64,000 bases of DNA from Psychrobacter okhotskensis (GCF_013248965.1 NZ_JABRVQ010000003.1:1-64000); one strand, 5' to 3'; positions 55,229 through 64,000 are shown, counted from the stretch's first letter. Notes: generated by a model from the sequence alone, not told the origin. Numbers and translations are program-made.

Positions 55229-55288
55229 CCTTAGTCATTTAAGTATGAGGTATTTAAGCCTTATTCATTTAAGCCTTAGTCATTTAAG
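55229..55288. repeat. Four 15-bp tandem repeats at the dapB 3' end
   Basis: Four units with exact 15-bp spacing begin at 55229, 55244, 55259 and 55274. The first and last are identical (CCTTAGTCATTTAAG), the third differs at one base and the second is diverged. The last unit contains the final codons and stop of dapB, so the gene's end has apparently been multiplied downstream. Confidence 0.75.
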
Positions 55289-56106
55289 CCTAAAACATCC
55301 TGCATATTATATTGCCCGACTTCCTGCTTAATTACCCAAGTTGCCGCACGTACCGCACCAGCGGCAAAGGTCATACGCGCGCGCGCACGATGGGTAATCT
55401 CAACCACTTCACCATCTGCAATAAACATCACGGTATGATCGCCGATGATTTCACCGCCCCGTATCGCATGAATACCAATGCTACCCGCTTCGCGCTCGCC
55501 TGTTTGCCCTTCGCGACCATAGACAGCGACGTCCTTTAAGTTCTGTCCGCGAGCCTCTGCGACGGCCTCTGCCATCATGTAAGCTGTGCCTGATGGGGCA
55601 TCGATTTTGTGCTTATGATGGGCTTCGATGACCTCTACATCCGCATCAGTGCCAAAGGCTTTGGCTGCCATGCCGAGCAACTTTAATGACAAATTAACGC
55701 CTGTTGAATAGTTACCCGCATAAACGATAGCAACTTGCTCACTCGCTTTTGCCAAGACTTTCTCTTGCTGCTCATTGAATCCTGTAGTGCCAATCACCAT
55801 CGCCACCTTATGCGCTGCACAGATTTGCATATTTTGCTCAGTGGCATCTGGCAAGCTAAAATCAATCAGCACATCGATGTCATTAATGACTGTTTTTAAA
55901 TCATCGACAATCTGTACATCTAAACGACCAATCGCTGCAACTTCGCCCGCATCTGCACCGACAAGGCTTGAACCTTGACGTTCAATCGCAGCGTTAAGCG
56001 CAGTTTGCGAGTTGTCCTGTACCGCTTCAATAAGCATACGCCCCATACGCCCACCGGCACCGATGACACCGACTTTAATAGCTTGGTTTTTTACTTGTTG
56101 ACTCAT
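55276..56106 (-). CDS. dapB: 4-hydroxy-tetrahydrodipicolinate reductase
   Basis: This NAD(P)H-dependent reductase acts in lysine and diaminopimelate synthesis. The N-terminal Rossmann motif VGVIGAGGRMGRMLIEAV, DFSLPDATEQN, GTTGFNEQQ and the catalytic EAHHKHKIDAPSGTA with the His pair and Lys are present. The 276 residues match the family. AGGA lies upstream of the ATG. dnaJ precedes it on the same strand, a frequent dnaK-dnaJ-dapB order, but a terminator separates them. Confidence 0.96.
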   Translation of the reverse strand: MSQQVKNQAIKVGVIGAGGRMGRMLIEAVQDNSQTALNAAIERQGSSLVGADAGEVAAIGRLDVQIVDDLKTVINDIDVLIDFSLPDATEQNMQICAAHKVAMVIGTTGFNEQQEKVLAKASEQVAIVYAGNYSTGVNLSLKLLGMAAKAFGTDADVEVIEAHHKHKIDAPSGTAYMMAEAVAEARGQNLKDVAVYGREGQTGEREAGSIGIHAIRGGEIIGDHTVMFIADGEVVEITHRARARMTFAAGAVRAATWVIKQEVGQYNMQDVLGLND

Positions 56107-56216
56107 ATCTCTGTCCTAAATATTTTATTTTTAATAAAGGGATTTTGCATAATATTTATCGTAAGTTTAGCAAATATCAATGTATCAATGTATCAATTGT
56201 CTTTGATACACTCAAT

Positions 56217-56253
56217 AAAAAAGCCTAGAGGTTTCATGTGAAACCTCTAGGCT
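56217..56253 (-). terminator. Terminator of dnaJ
   Basis: A perfect 15-bp stem (AGCCTAGAGGTTTCA and its complement) with a 2-nt loop is followed on the minus strand by T6, about 95 bp past the dnaJ stop. Its loop region resembles a degenerate parS sequence, but the hairpin and T tract explain it fully. Confidence 0.9.
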
Positions 56254-56345
56254 AAATTAACCACTTATTTGAAATGCTTATCCTGTCTAACCTTATGCTG
56301 TGTCAACTACTTGCTTTACATATAGCGATTCAGCAATCAGACGTT

Positions 56346-57482
56346 TTAGTCAAACAACTCACCAATCTTTTTGAAGAATGACTTTTTATGTGGCGACTGT
56401 TGATGTTTGCTATCACCATCAAGTGTATCTTGGAATTCGCGTAGTAGCTCTTTTTGCTCACGTGTCAAATTCACTGGCGTCTCGATGACCACGCGGCAGA
56501 TCAAATCGCCTTTCATAGTGGTACGAACTGGCGTCACGCCTTTGCCGCGCACACGCAGTAATTTACCACTTTGCGTCCCTTCTGCGACCTTGATTTTGAC
56601 TTTGCCATCTAGCGTTGGGATTTCAACTTCTTTACCCAGTGCTGCATCGGTGATGCTAACTGGCACGTCCATATAGAGATCGGCACCTTGACGGGTAAAG
56701 ACGTTGTGCGGTTTGACGCGTACTTCGACGTATAGATCGCCGTTTTGTACACCTGCGCCGCCCGCTTCACCTTCACCCGCTAAACGCACGCGATCACCAT
56801 CATCGACGCCCGCTGGGATAGATACTTCTAGCGTGCGTGATTTGTCTTTGACGCCATTACCATGACAGTCAGGGCAAGGGTTTTTAATCTGTTTACCAGA
56901 GCCGCCACACTGTGGGCAAGCTTGCTGCACGGCAAAAAAGCCTTGCTGCATACGCACTTGGCCCTGACCATGACACATCTGACACGTCACGACATCAGAG
57001 GCGTCTTTTGCGCCCTTACCATCACAAGTCTCGCACGGCGCAGGTGCGGTAAAGCTGATTTCTTTTTTGCAGCCGCGTACCGCTTCTTCTAAAGTCAGCT
57101 CAATCACATAACGCAAGTCCGAGCCGCGACGTGAACGCCCACCGCCGCCGCCACGTGATTGACCAAAGATATCGCCAAAGTTGCCAAAGATATCGCCAAA
57201 GATGTCTTGGAAGTTGCCGCCACCAGCACCGCCGAAGCCGCCACCGCCCATGCCATTTTCAAAGGCAGAATGGCCCATACGGTCGTAAGCTGAGCGCTTA
57301 TCTTCATCACTCAATACTTCATAAGCCATCGAGGCTTCTTTAAACTTGTCTTCAGCATCAGGATCATCAGAATTGCGGTCTGGATGGTATTTCATGGCCA
57401 GCTTGCGGTAGGCTCGCTTAATTTCCTTGCTGTCAGCGGTCTTGCTGACACCTAATACTTCATAAAAATCGCGCTTACTCAT
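56346..57482 (-). CDS. dnaJ: Chaperone protein DnaJ
   Basis: This class A Hsp40 partners DnaK. The J-domain (1-70) has HPD in [17 protein letters not shown]. It is followed by a Gly/Phe region (about 75-130), four zinc-binding CxxCxGxG repeats ([32 protein letters not shown]) and the C-terminal substrate domains. The start at 57482 has GGAGA upstream; a longer frame 16 codons upstream is rejected. dnaK is not in the window. I saw no sigma-32 promoter directly upstream. Confidence 0.97.
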   Translation of the reverse strand: MSKRDFYEVLGVSKTADSKEIKRAYRKLAMKYHPDRNSDDPDAEDKFKEASMAYEVLSDEDKRSAYDRMGHSAFENGMGGGGFGGAGGGNFQDIFGDIFGNFGDIFGQSRGGGGGRSRRGSDLRYVIELTLEEAVRGCKKEISFTAPAPCETCDGKGAKDASDVVTCQMCHGQGQVRMQQGFFAVQQACPQCGGSGKQIKNPCPDCHGNGVKDKSRTLEVSIPAGVDDGDRVRLAGEGEAGGAGVQNGDLYVEVRVKPHNVFTRQGADLYMDVPVSITDAALGKEVEIPTLDGKVKIKVAEGTQSGKLLRVRGKGVTPVRTTMKGDLICRVVIETPVNLTREQKELLREFQDTLDGDSKHQQSPHKKSFFKKIGELFD

Positions 57483-57909
57483 GGGCTCTCCTATCGTCTT
57501 TACAGTGCCGCCGGCTGGTCGATTCATCAACCTTAATCAATTATCACCTTGTTTTTATACGCAGTTGTCCTTAAAGGTTTCACATGAAACATGGCAGACT
57601 GCGAATAAGGAGGCGATAATATTATGAATCTTATAAGCGAATACGGCGGGATGCTGCTTAGCCAAATCAATTATTAAAAGTTTGCGCTATTTATGGAGAT
57701 GCCAAGATGATTTATCAAGCGCTTAGATGCTGAAATTCTGACTTATGAAGTTTTAAGCCCGCTAAAAAAGGTTTTATTAAGAATTGAGCAAAGGTTTTTA
57801 TACCTTTATCAAGGCTGGCCATGCTAATATTTAGCGCCATATTAATGGGGTTTTAAATCCTATTTTTGAGATTTACCGCCATTCCGTTTGCGCTAAGGTA
57901 GCAATTTTT
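57483..57909. other. dnaJ upstream region
   Basis: About 425 bp with no gene. It contains GGTTTCACATGAAACA (57576-57591), a parS-like palindrome with two mismatches, probably not functional. AAAGGT/ACCTTT near 57791-57808 forms a weak hairpin. Promoters for dnaJ (minus) and the DUF2939 gene (plus) must lie here. Confidence 0.35.
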
Positions 57910-58560
57910 ATGAAGAAGCTGATTGTTTTATTGATTGTCATTGCAGTCGCGGTCTATGGCGGCTCGCCTTATTACAGCGCTTATCAGCTCAAAAACGCTT
58001 ATGATGCCAAAGACGGTGCTGCTATCGCTGCCGCCATTGATTACGAACAGCTGCGTCCAAGTATCCAAACGCAATTGACCGATCAATTTGCCAATACCAT
58101 GACCCATTATCCATTGGTTGCTGAGTTGGGTGGTGCGCCTTTGACTGAGGCGGCAAATGGCTTCATCACACAGGCAGTCGCTGGTGCAATCACCCCACAA
58201 AATATCGAAAAACTGATTAATACTCAAGGGCAAGCCAATAGCGCGACCAAGGAGCTGGCCGCTGCATGGGCAATCGCTAGCAACCAAGTCGATCTTAAAA
58301 ATCTGATTCAAAACTTAATCATCCAGCGCGGCGATGTCAATGCGGTGGTTCAAAATCAGATGCAGCAAATCATGAAAAAACAAGCGGCGGAACTTGAGCA
58401 GCAGGCCGCCCAAGGGTCAGACAGTGATAAGCCAACATTGAGCTATTGCGGTATCAATTGCTTCACTATCAGCGGTCAAGTTAAAGGCTACCCGCTCACT
58501 GTAGAGATGCAGCGCGACGGTCTGATTGATTGGAAAATCGTTGATATCGTCTTGCCATAA
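57910..58560 (+). CDS. DUF2939 family protein
   Basis: The 216 residues have an N-terminal hydrophobic anchor (MKKLIVLLIVIAVAVYGGSP) followed by the DUF2939 pattern: YYSAYQLKNAYDAKDGAAIAAAIDYEQLRPSIQTQLTDQF. The rest is helical, and a C-terminal beta segment (LSYCGINCFTISGQVKGYPLTVEMQRDGLIDWKIVDI) has a Cys pair. The function of the family is unknown. It is probably anchored at the inner membrane facing the periplasm. AAGG lies upstream of the ATG. Confidence 0.88.
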   Translation: MKKLIVLLIVIAVAVYGGSPYYSAYQLKNAYDAKDGAAIAAAIDYEQLRPSIQTQLTDQFANTMTHYPLVAELGGAPLTEAANGFITQAVAGAITPQNIEKLINTQGQANSATKELAAAWAIASNQVDLKNLIQNLIIQRGDVNAVVQNQMQQIMKKQAAELEQQAAQGSDSDKPTLSYCGINCFTISGQVKGYPLTVEMQRDGLIDWKIVDIVLP

Positions 58561-58948
58561 CATAATGTGAATGGCTATTGGGGAATTTTTCTATAGAGCG
58601 TTTTGACTTATTCTACTTCTGAAACCTCTAAATATAGTCAATTTGAAATAAAATCGACACGCTAATATTGCCAGTGCTACTGGGATAAATTTTACCTGCT
58701 TGCTGTGTCTACGCTGACAGAGGCTGCGCAAAATTCATCCCAGTAGCACTGTATTGGTTTTTTATAATGATTCAACTATAATCAGCGTTCTCAAAATTGT
58801 AAATTGCACGACGCGATCCATTATTTCCCAAGCTACTGTTGCCTAAGATTTCTCTTACTGATCTGCTCATCGAATTACAGGCGGTAGGAATACCGCCCAA
58901 AGTCATACGATAAACGTGATATCTTCTTAGGCCTAATAGCAGGACGAT
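58561..58948. other. Intergenic region with repeat A
   Basis: Holds repeat A copy 3 (58633-58780). Beyond it, nothing more than AT-rich spacer precedes the aidB-like remnant. Confidence 0.4.
58633..58780 (+). repeat. Interspersed palindromic repeat A, copy 3
   Basis: The left end is TATAGTCA and the right end CAACTATA. The core AGTGCTACTGGGATAAATTTT pairs with AAAATTCATCCCAGTAGCACT with one mismatch over 21 bp. The centre reads CTTGCTGTGTCTACGCTGAC. It is the left flank of the truncated aidB/paaX pair. Confidence 0.85.
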
Positions 58949-60232
58949 TTATTGTGCCGCTATTGTCGCACCAGCAGCACGTTCAATCAATTGCGCTACT
59001 GGCGCATCGGGGCTCAAAGTACCAAAGGTCAATCCGTGTTCGCCTGCAATGCGCGAACGGCAGAATTCCGTCGCGATGTCTGTATGATCACCCAGCAGAA
59101 AAATCGACGCCTGCAGCATCAATGCCAAGCGCTCAATCACATAACGACTCCGAAATTCTAAGGTCTCGATATCGTCGAAGCGTTGCGCCAAGCATTTGAG
59201 TTCGGCATCGTAATGGGCATTCTTACCAGCAGCATTCTGCAATTCGGCAAATAGAGCGTCGCGCGTTTCCGGCTCTTTGCGTAAGGCGCGTAATACATCG
59301 AGGCACTGCACATTGCCACTGCCCTCCCAGATAGAATTCAATGGCGCTTGCCGATAAAGGCGCGGCAGGATGTTTTCTTCTACATAGCCGATACCGCCTA
59401 AACACTCCTGCGCCTCGTTAACCAATACGGGTGTGCGCTTGCATATCCAGTACTTGCCAATGGCTGTCGCAATGCGTGCCAGTGCAGTCTCATGCGGGTC
59501 TTTGCCACTCATTTCAACCGCACGAGCAACGCGCATGGTCAGAGCGATGGCGGCTTCTGACTCCAAAGCCAAATCAGCCAACACATTGCGCATCAGGGGC
59601 TGGTCAACCAGCAGTTTGCCAAAAGCCTCGCGCTTGCTAGTATGATGAATCGCCTGCACAACGGCTTGGCGCATTTGTGCTGAAGAGCCAATCATACAAT
59701 CCAATCGGGTTAACGCCACCATCTCTAAAATGGTAACGATGCCGCGCCCTTCTATACCAACCAATTCACCAAACGCGCCTTGGAACTCGACCTCGGATGA
59801 GGCATTAGACCAGTCACCCAGCTTATCCTTTAATCGTTGTATTCGAACTGCGTTGCGCGTGCCATCGGGCAAAAAGCGCGGTACTAAGAAACAGCTAAGA
59901 CCGCCTTCGGTCTGTGCCAGCACCAAATGCGCATCACACATTGGCGCTGAAAAAAACCATTTATGACCGATGATCTCATAGCTTCCATCTTCTCGGCGAA
60001 GCGCTCTGGTGGTATTGCGCCGTAGGTCTGAGCCGCCTTGTTTTTCGGTCATGCCCATACCGATAGTACAGCCTGTTTTTTGTTCCATTGGCAGGCTACG
60101 TGGATCATATTCCGCTGATAGAAGCTTGGGCAACCATTTTTTTGCCAGTGCCGGTGCATGGCGTAGCGCAGGAATCGCTGCAAAGGGCAAAAACTGGGTG
60201 CTGATGTAGCGGCATGGTCTACGGTGGATCAA
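58949..60232 (-). pseudogene. AidB-like acyl-CoA dehydrogenase, 5'-truncated
   Basis: The 427-codon frame covers the acyl-CoA dehydrogenase core and C-terminal domains of the AidB/isovaleryl-CoA-type family. It has GMGMTEKQGGSDLRRNTTRA (flavin/substrate loop), YEIIGHKWFFSAPMCDAHLV and NEAQECLGGIGYVEENILPRLYRQAPLNSIWEGSGNVQCLDVLRAL. Family members have about 540 residues, and roughly the first 130-140 are absent. The frame opens only with a TTG lacking a ribosome binding site. Its 5' end abuts, head to head, a PaaX-like gene that is also 5'-truncated, so a deletion fused the two. Codon use is GC-richer than its neighbours. Confidence 0.82.
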
Positions 60233-60775
60233 CGTGTGACAGAATGGGACAGCACATGGATCGCCGTTACCACGGGCGGCCTACCACGTAGCGACCGTAA
60301 AGTGCTCCGTGCCCGTGCACGCGCGCTCTCCTTGTTAGGCTTTCGAGAGCTAGATACCGGTCTTTATCTGCGCCCCAACAATCTGTCAGGCGGCGTCGAT
60401 AATGCACGCGCGCGACTGTTGGATCTTGGGTTGGGAGAGGAAGCTGCCGTTTTTAAAGCCAGCGTCTTTGATAGCGTTCGACAGGAAAAAGCCTTATCAC
60501 TCTGGTCTGATATGCAGCTGGAAGCAAGCTATAAAGAAACCTCACAACGATTGAATGACTGGTTGGCCACCAAAGATAAGCTACCACGTGAGGCTGCCTT
60601 GCGTGACGTCTATCTGCTCGGTGATGCCGGTATCCGCAGTGTGATTTTTGATCCATTGCTACCCGCACCGCTGGTCAATGAGCGCGCACGGCAACAGTTT
60701 TTTGATACCGTCAGGCATTTCAATAGTGAAGGTCGTCGCCTTTGGTATGCGTTTTTTAAGGAAGGTAACTTATGA
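60224..60775 (+). pseudogene. PaaX-like regulator, N-terminally truncated
   Basis: The 183-codon frame starts at a GTG without a ribosome binding site and matches the central and C-terminal PaaX domains (TEWDSTWIAVTTGGLPRSDRK, RARALSLLGFRELDTGLYLRP, YLLGDAGIRSVIFDPLLPAPLV). PaaX repressors of phenylacetate catabolism have about 300 residues with an N-terminal winged helix (~95 residues) that is missing here, so DNA binding is probably lost. It overlaps the aidB-like remnant by a few bases at its 5' end, with no promoter between them. Confidence 0.78.
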
Positions 60776-60796
60776 AAAAGGTCATTTGAAAAGCAT

Positions 60797-60938
60797 TATA
60801 GTCAGTGAAAAGTAATATCGAACCATCACGCACTGCTGATATCACTTTTTCTTGCTTGCTGTGTCTACGCAGACATACAGAGGCTACAAAAAGTTGATAT
60901 CAGCAATATCGTCGCGTTTTTAGGATATTTTGACTATA
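60797..60938 (+). repeat. Interspersed palindromic repeat A, copy 4
   Basis: This 142-bp element has perfect ends TATAGTCA/TGACTATA. The core ACTGCTGATATCACTTTTTC ... AAAAAGTTGATATCAGCAAT is very close to copy 1 near recN. A 4-bp duplication (ACATACAG for ACAG) is present. It is the right flank of the truncated aidB/paaX pair. Confidence 0.85.
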
Positions 60939-60979
60939 TTTCATAGTGGACAGACGATAAGTTATTTAATGCCCAAAGG

Positions 60980-62044
60980 TTATTTAATACCTAGAAATTC
61001 TAAAAACTCTGGACTCTCAAAGCTCGCTTGATAGAGGACACCATCTTCACGATAAATAGCAGGCGTGGCCATCACTGCCAGTCCCGCCGCTTTTTCGCGA
61101 TTGGGCGTCACGTAATCAACATTACAGCTGGCAGCGGCTGGCGTCATTTTCCCAATTAACATGGCTTTATCAAGGGCTTTGCGGCGGCTGTCCTTATCAG
61201 CTTGGCACCAAATGGCACGCATTTGCGCAGGTGACTGCTCATATATCGGATAAGCGATGGTTTTTACTGTGACACCTTTGGTATTGAGCATAGGAAATTG
61301 TTGATGTAGCTTACGGCAATAAGGGCAATTGACATCGGTAGCCACATAAATAATGGCTTTTTCTGCGCTGATAGCGGGATAAGTAATCAATTGCGACTCA
61401 TCTAAAGCGGCAAATACTGATTGATTTTTGCGCATTTCAAACGCTTCATCAAGTCCGATAAATTGACCGTTTTCGATGACGGATATCTCACTGTCAGTGA
61501 TGTATTGCGCATCGTCCGATAGCAAGAAAGGCACCCCTTCTAACGTTGCTCCCCAGATAACGCCCGGCACTGCCGTATAAAAGAAAGGTGTTTTAGCGCT
61601 CATATTTTTCAGCGCACTCATATTGGCGAGTAGCGATGACTTGACGGTAGCACTGACCGGCTTGCCTATTTGGTCACGATTACTACGGACTGGCGTTTTT
61701 GTCACGACCCGCTTGCTGGGGTTTTTCTGTAGCTCGCCTTGGATGACATAATTGCCATCCTTAGTGATATGCAGTGGTAGCTGCCCTACTAGGTTGACTT
61801 GATACATATTAGGCAACTTAGAAGGCACAATCGAGGTTATCTGTGTCTTAATCCCTGCTTGCGTTAGTAACTGGCGTAAGCGCTTGTCCACCGACTGGCC
61901 TACCGTACCAGCGGCTGGCGTGGTTTGCACGCTTGAGCTGAGTTTGTTATTAATGGCATCAGTGGCACTCGGCTGGGCACAGGCTGTCGTCGCCAATAGT
62001 ATCGCGCTCATCAAACCAGCAGACTTTAATACAAGTTGTTTCAC
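60980..62044 (-). CDS. dsbC: Thiol:disulfide interchange protein DsbC-like, enlarged
   Basis: This is a periplasmic disulfide isomerase of the DsbC/DsbG group. A signal sequence (about 1-24, ending ATTACAQ) is followed by two DsbC-N-like segments: MYQVNLVGQLPLHITKDGNYVIQGEL (about 80-105) and IWGATLEGVPFLLSDDAQYITDSEI (about 170-195). The C-terminal thioredoxin domain has the active site VNCPYCRKLHQQ and the cis-Pro region MATPAIY. At 354 residues it is about 110 longer than E. coli DsbC, because of the second N-domain. The start is GTG with AGGA upstream. dsbB lies at 47.7 kb. Confidence 0.9.
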   Translation of the reverse strand: MKQLVLKSAGLMSAILLATTACAQPSATDAINNKLSSSVQTTPAAGTVGQSVDKRLRQLLTQAGIKTQITSIVPSKLPNMYQVNLVGQLPLHITKDGNYVIQGELQKNPSKRVVTKTPVRSNRDQIGKPVSATVKSSLLANMSALKNMSAKTPFFYTAVPGVIWGATLEGVPFLLSDDAQYITDSEISVIENGQFIGLDEAFEMRKNQSVFAALDESQLITYPAISAEKAIIYVATDVNCPYCRKLHQQFPMLNTKGVTVKTIAYPIYEQSPAQMRAIWCQADKDSRRKALDKAMLIGKMTPAAASCNVDYVTPNREKAAGLAVMATPAIYREDGVLYQASFESPEFLEFLGIK

Positions 62045-62494
62045 GGAGACAGTCCTATTTGTTATAAAAGAAGTGTTTTAACAGACGTGTTCGGCAAGTT
62101 TCTCTAACAAGCATCCACTTCATTATGCAAAAACATAGATTAAAAAGATAACGGGACTTTAGCATATGCGCTAACTTTGACAGCGATTAAAAGGCCAAAT
62201 TTGCAAAATTGCTACTGAGCTTTAAGAGACAGGCAATACAAATATAGATAGGTCAATATAAAAAAGATAAAGCGAGGCTTGGATAATTTTTTGCAGCCTC
62301 TGTCGGCGTAGGCACAGCAAGCAAGCAAGAAAAATTTGTACCAGCTCCGTGCGTTATATCGTGTATCTGCTTTATTCAGTATCGACTATAGCAGACAGAC
62401 ATAACAGGCAGCAAAAAGCAGCGCACTTTAATAGTGGCTGCTCATGTTAAATCTTATTTTCACAAATTATTTTAGGGTTCAATAAGGCGAAAAT
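62045..62494. other. Intergenic region upstream of dsbC with repeat A
   Basis: About 450 bp without a gene. It holds repeat A copy 5 (62243-62390, inverted) and the dsbC promoter region at 62045-62200. No further element is recognised. Confidence 0.4.
62243..62390 (-). repeat. Interspersed palindromic repeat A, copy 5 (inverted)
   Basis: Read on the minus strand this copy gives the conserved centre CTTGCTTGCTGTGCCTACGC then CGACAGAGGCTGCAAAAAAT. Its ends are TATAGTCG and TATAGATA. It is the only copy in reverse orientation and the most diverged in its stem. Confidence 0.75.
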
Positions 62495-63214
62495 TTAGAA
62501 TTTGGCGACTTCTTCTTCGGTTAAGAAGCGACTATCGCCTTTTTCCAAACCGTCTAAAGTGATATGACCAATACTGGCGCGATGCAGCTCAGTCACTCTA
62601 TTACCAAAATAACCCATCATACGTTTTACTTGGTGATACTTGCCCTGCTCTAAAGTTAAACGCGCATGAGTCTCATCGATGAACTCAAGAACCGCAGGCT
62701 TGGTTTCTTCATGTTCGCCTTCTAATAAGATACCTTCAGCCACTTTTTTAACAGCATTGGCTTGAGCGTCGCTGTCCATCGCTTCAGCCAAGGTCAGCTC
62801 ATAAATTTTGGCATGGGCATGTTTAGGGCTGGTGACACGGTGCAACCATTTGCCATCATCACTGATGAGCAACGCACCAGTCGTATCGACATCGAGGCGA
62901 CCCGCAATACGTAAGCTACCCAGTTCTGGTACCGAAATCAGCTCGGTGACGATAGGATGTTCTTTAACTTTTAAGGTACATTCAAAACCTTCAGGCTTAT
63001 GCAGGAGTATATAGCGATTGCCCGCCGCGACCGATAGTGGCTCGCCTGCCCACATGACATCATCGTTGACGATATCGACATGGACGCCAGGATCTTTGAT
63101 TATCTGATCATTGACCGTGATTTCACCCGCGTGCATAATCTTTTTGGATTCTTTGCGCGACAGCTCAGTGGCTTTACTAATAAATTTATCTAAACGCATA
63201 CGATTGACTACCAT
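62495..63214 (-). CDS. rsuA: 16S rRNA pseudouridine(516) synthase
   Basis: RsuA makes pseudouridine 516 in 16S rRNA. An N-terminal S4-like domain (MRLDKFISKATELSRKESKK) precedes the catalytic domain with the Asp in AGRLDVDTTGALLISDDG, then KPAVLEFIDETHARLTLEQGKYHQVKRMM and the C-terminal FLTEEEVAKF. The 239 residues match RsuA better than RluB/E/F. A second in-frame ATG five codons in (MRLDKF) fits the family start; neither start has a strong ribosome binding site. Confidence 0.93.
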   Translation of the reverse strand: MVVNRMRLDKFISKATELSRKESKKIMHAGEITVNDQIIKDPGVHVDIVNDDVMWAGEPLSVAAGNRYILLHKPEGFECTLKVKEHPIVTELISVPELGSLRIAGRLDVDTTGALLISDDGKWLHRVTSPKHAHAKIYELTLAEAMDSDAQANAVKKVAEGILLEGEHEETKPAVLEFIDETHARLTLEQGKYHQVKRMMGYFGNRVTELHRASIGHITLDGLEKGDSRFLTEEEVAKF

Positions 63215-63445
63215 CAGTGTTATGTTACCACTCCCAACTCTGCCGCTAACGGAATGAACTTAACGAAATCGCTAATTCTATCCGCCGCGCCAAGGCTACT
63301 AGATTAGCACTTAGCCGCGACTCGCTCGTTATCTTTAAGCGTGAGAAATGGTACTATAATGAAAAATTAAATGAACACTGCGCCAAATATGGACAACAGT
63401 GAAAGTTAGACAAGTTTACCATATCCTACCTAGACCTGATGAAAT

Positions 63446-64000
63446 ATGAGCTATCAAACGCTAAAACGTGCCGTCACTGCCCGCCTAGAAATCAAAAAAT
63501 CTGATTTTATCGCTTATGCGTATCCGGTGCACTCACGTGAGCAAGCAATGTTTCACGTGGAACAACTACGTGAGAAATATGCCGATGCCCGTCACTACTG
63601 CTGGGCCTATATCATTGGTGACCCTGATAATACTACCAGCGCTGGCTTTGACGACGATGGCGAGCCGAGTGGGACCGCAGGACGTCCGATATTAAATGTC
63701 TTACAACACAAATCTATTGGCAACGTCATCATCATTGTGGTGCGTTATTTTGGCGGGATTAAGCTGGGCGCTGGCGGTCTGACCCGTGCCTATGCAGGTT
63801 CTGCGCAAGCGGCGGTCGACCAGATGATTTTAAGCCCTTATGTAGCCATGAGCCGAGTGCAAATACTCGCAGAATTTGCGACCGAAGCGCAATGCCGCTA
63901 TGTGGTTGAGAGTCTAAACGGTCGTATTGATGAGGTCGCTTACAGTAAGCAAGTCACCTTGACCGTGACGCTTGCTGAGGCAGATATTGAGACTTTAAAA
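63446..64000 (+). CDS. yigZ: YigZ/IMPACT family protein (3'-truncated by window edge)
   Basis: The 185 residues seen are the N-terminal UPF0029/IMPACT domain plus the start of the C-terminal ferredoxin-like domain. Marks are KKSDFIAYAYPVHSREQAM, YADARHYCWAYIIGD, FDDDGEPSGTAGRPIL and VVRYFGGIKLGAGGLTRAYAGSA. The homologous mammalian IMPACT regulates GCN1/GCN2; the bacterial function is unclear. The gene continues past the right edge. A parS-type site lies inside it at 63549. Confidence 0.92.
   Translation, partial: MSYQTLKRAVTARLEIKKSDFIAYAYPVHSREQAMFHVEQLREKYADARHYCWAYIIGDPDNTTSAGFDDDGEPSGTAGRPILNVLQHKSIGNVIIIVVRYFGGIKLGAGGLTRAYAGSAQAAVDQMILSPYVAMSRVQILAEFATEAQCRYVVESLNGRIDEVAYSKQVTLTVTLAEADIETLK
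63549..63564. promoter_or_regulatory. parS-type site in yigZ
   Basis: TGTTTCACGTGGAACA differs from the perfect palindromic consensus at a single position (a GG/AA-type variation known in parS), leaving the central CACGTG intact. It lies in codons for MFHVEQL of yigZ. Together with the exact site at 42261 it suggests a ParB-loading cluster. Confidence 0.8.

Noticed and set aside
56231-56244. GTTTCATGTGAAAC as a parS site
   Set aside because: It forms the top of the dnaJ terminator hairpin and also lacks the CACGTG core.
57576-57591. GGTTTCACATGAAACA as a third parS site
   Set aside because: It breaks the central CACGTG core, which is essential for ParB binding; two mismatches.

Overview
The window looks like a chromosomal segment of a Psychrobacter-type gammaproteobacterium (Moraxellaceae). 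This rests on moderate-to-low GC, gene order and protein style: YheS, RsuA and XerD of gammaproteobacterial type, a pilBCD-coaE cluster, and pepA-holC next to divergent lptFG. The species is an inference. Nearly everything is housekeeping. I found no prophage, CRISPR array, secondary-metabolite cluster or complete insertion sequence.

Left part (1-14.2 kb), almost all minus strand. A transposase C-terminal remnant lies at the edge. The classic translation/RNA superoperon follows, read right to left: tpiA, secG, tRNA-Leu(GAG), tRNA-fMet, rimP, nusA, infB, rbfA, truB, rpsO, pnp. The conserved order is interrupted between truB and rpsO by a PfpI/DJ-1 protein and two tiny acidic proteins.

14.5-28 kb, mostly plus strand. 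This holds type IV pilus assembly (pilB, pilC, pilD) with coaE, then rlmB and ppnP on minus. The plus strand continues with recN, algH/yqgE, ruvX, a membrane protein, tusA, a methyltransferase, xerD and a DUF3817 protein. 28-30.4 kb is an accessory patch: a 43-aa protein not previously called, an orphan 165-aa protein, a structured intergenic island, possible small RNAs and an RsmC-like methyltransferase.

30.4-45.4 kb. lptF-lptG (LPS export) run away from an isochorismatase-like hydrolase, pepA and holC. A frameshifted sstT follows, then the heat-shock co-chaperone operon cbpA-cbpM-(179-aa protein) with a recognisable sigma-32-type promoter. After that come an RlpA-like protein, the ABC-F ATPase YheS, erpA and a roadblock-like protein.

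45.8-64 kb. gshA, a 269-bp MITE and dsbB are followed by an NlpE-like lipoprotein, mpl, a GlsB-type membrane protein, def, a group IV ornithine/lysine-type decarboxylase, a short secretin-like protein, dapB, dnaJ and a DUF2939 protein. A head-to-head pair of 5'-truncated genes (AidB-like acyl-CoA dehydrogenase and PaaX-like regulator) sits between two interspersed repeats. The window ends with a DsbC with an apparently doubled N-domain, rsuA and the start of yigZ.

The most interesting non-genic signals are two parS (ParB-binding) sites buried inside yheS and yigZ, which suggest proximity to the replication origin. There are also five copies of a ~140-bp palindromic repeat (one supplying the recN stop codon), three copies of a second ~105-bp repeat placed just upstream of pepA, sstT and mpl, and the 269-bp MITE. 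I found no convincing large novel system.
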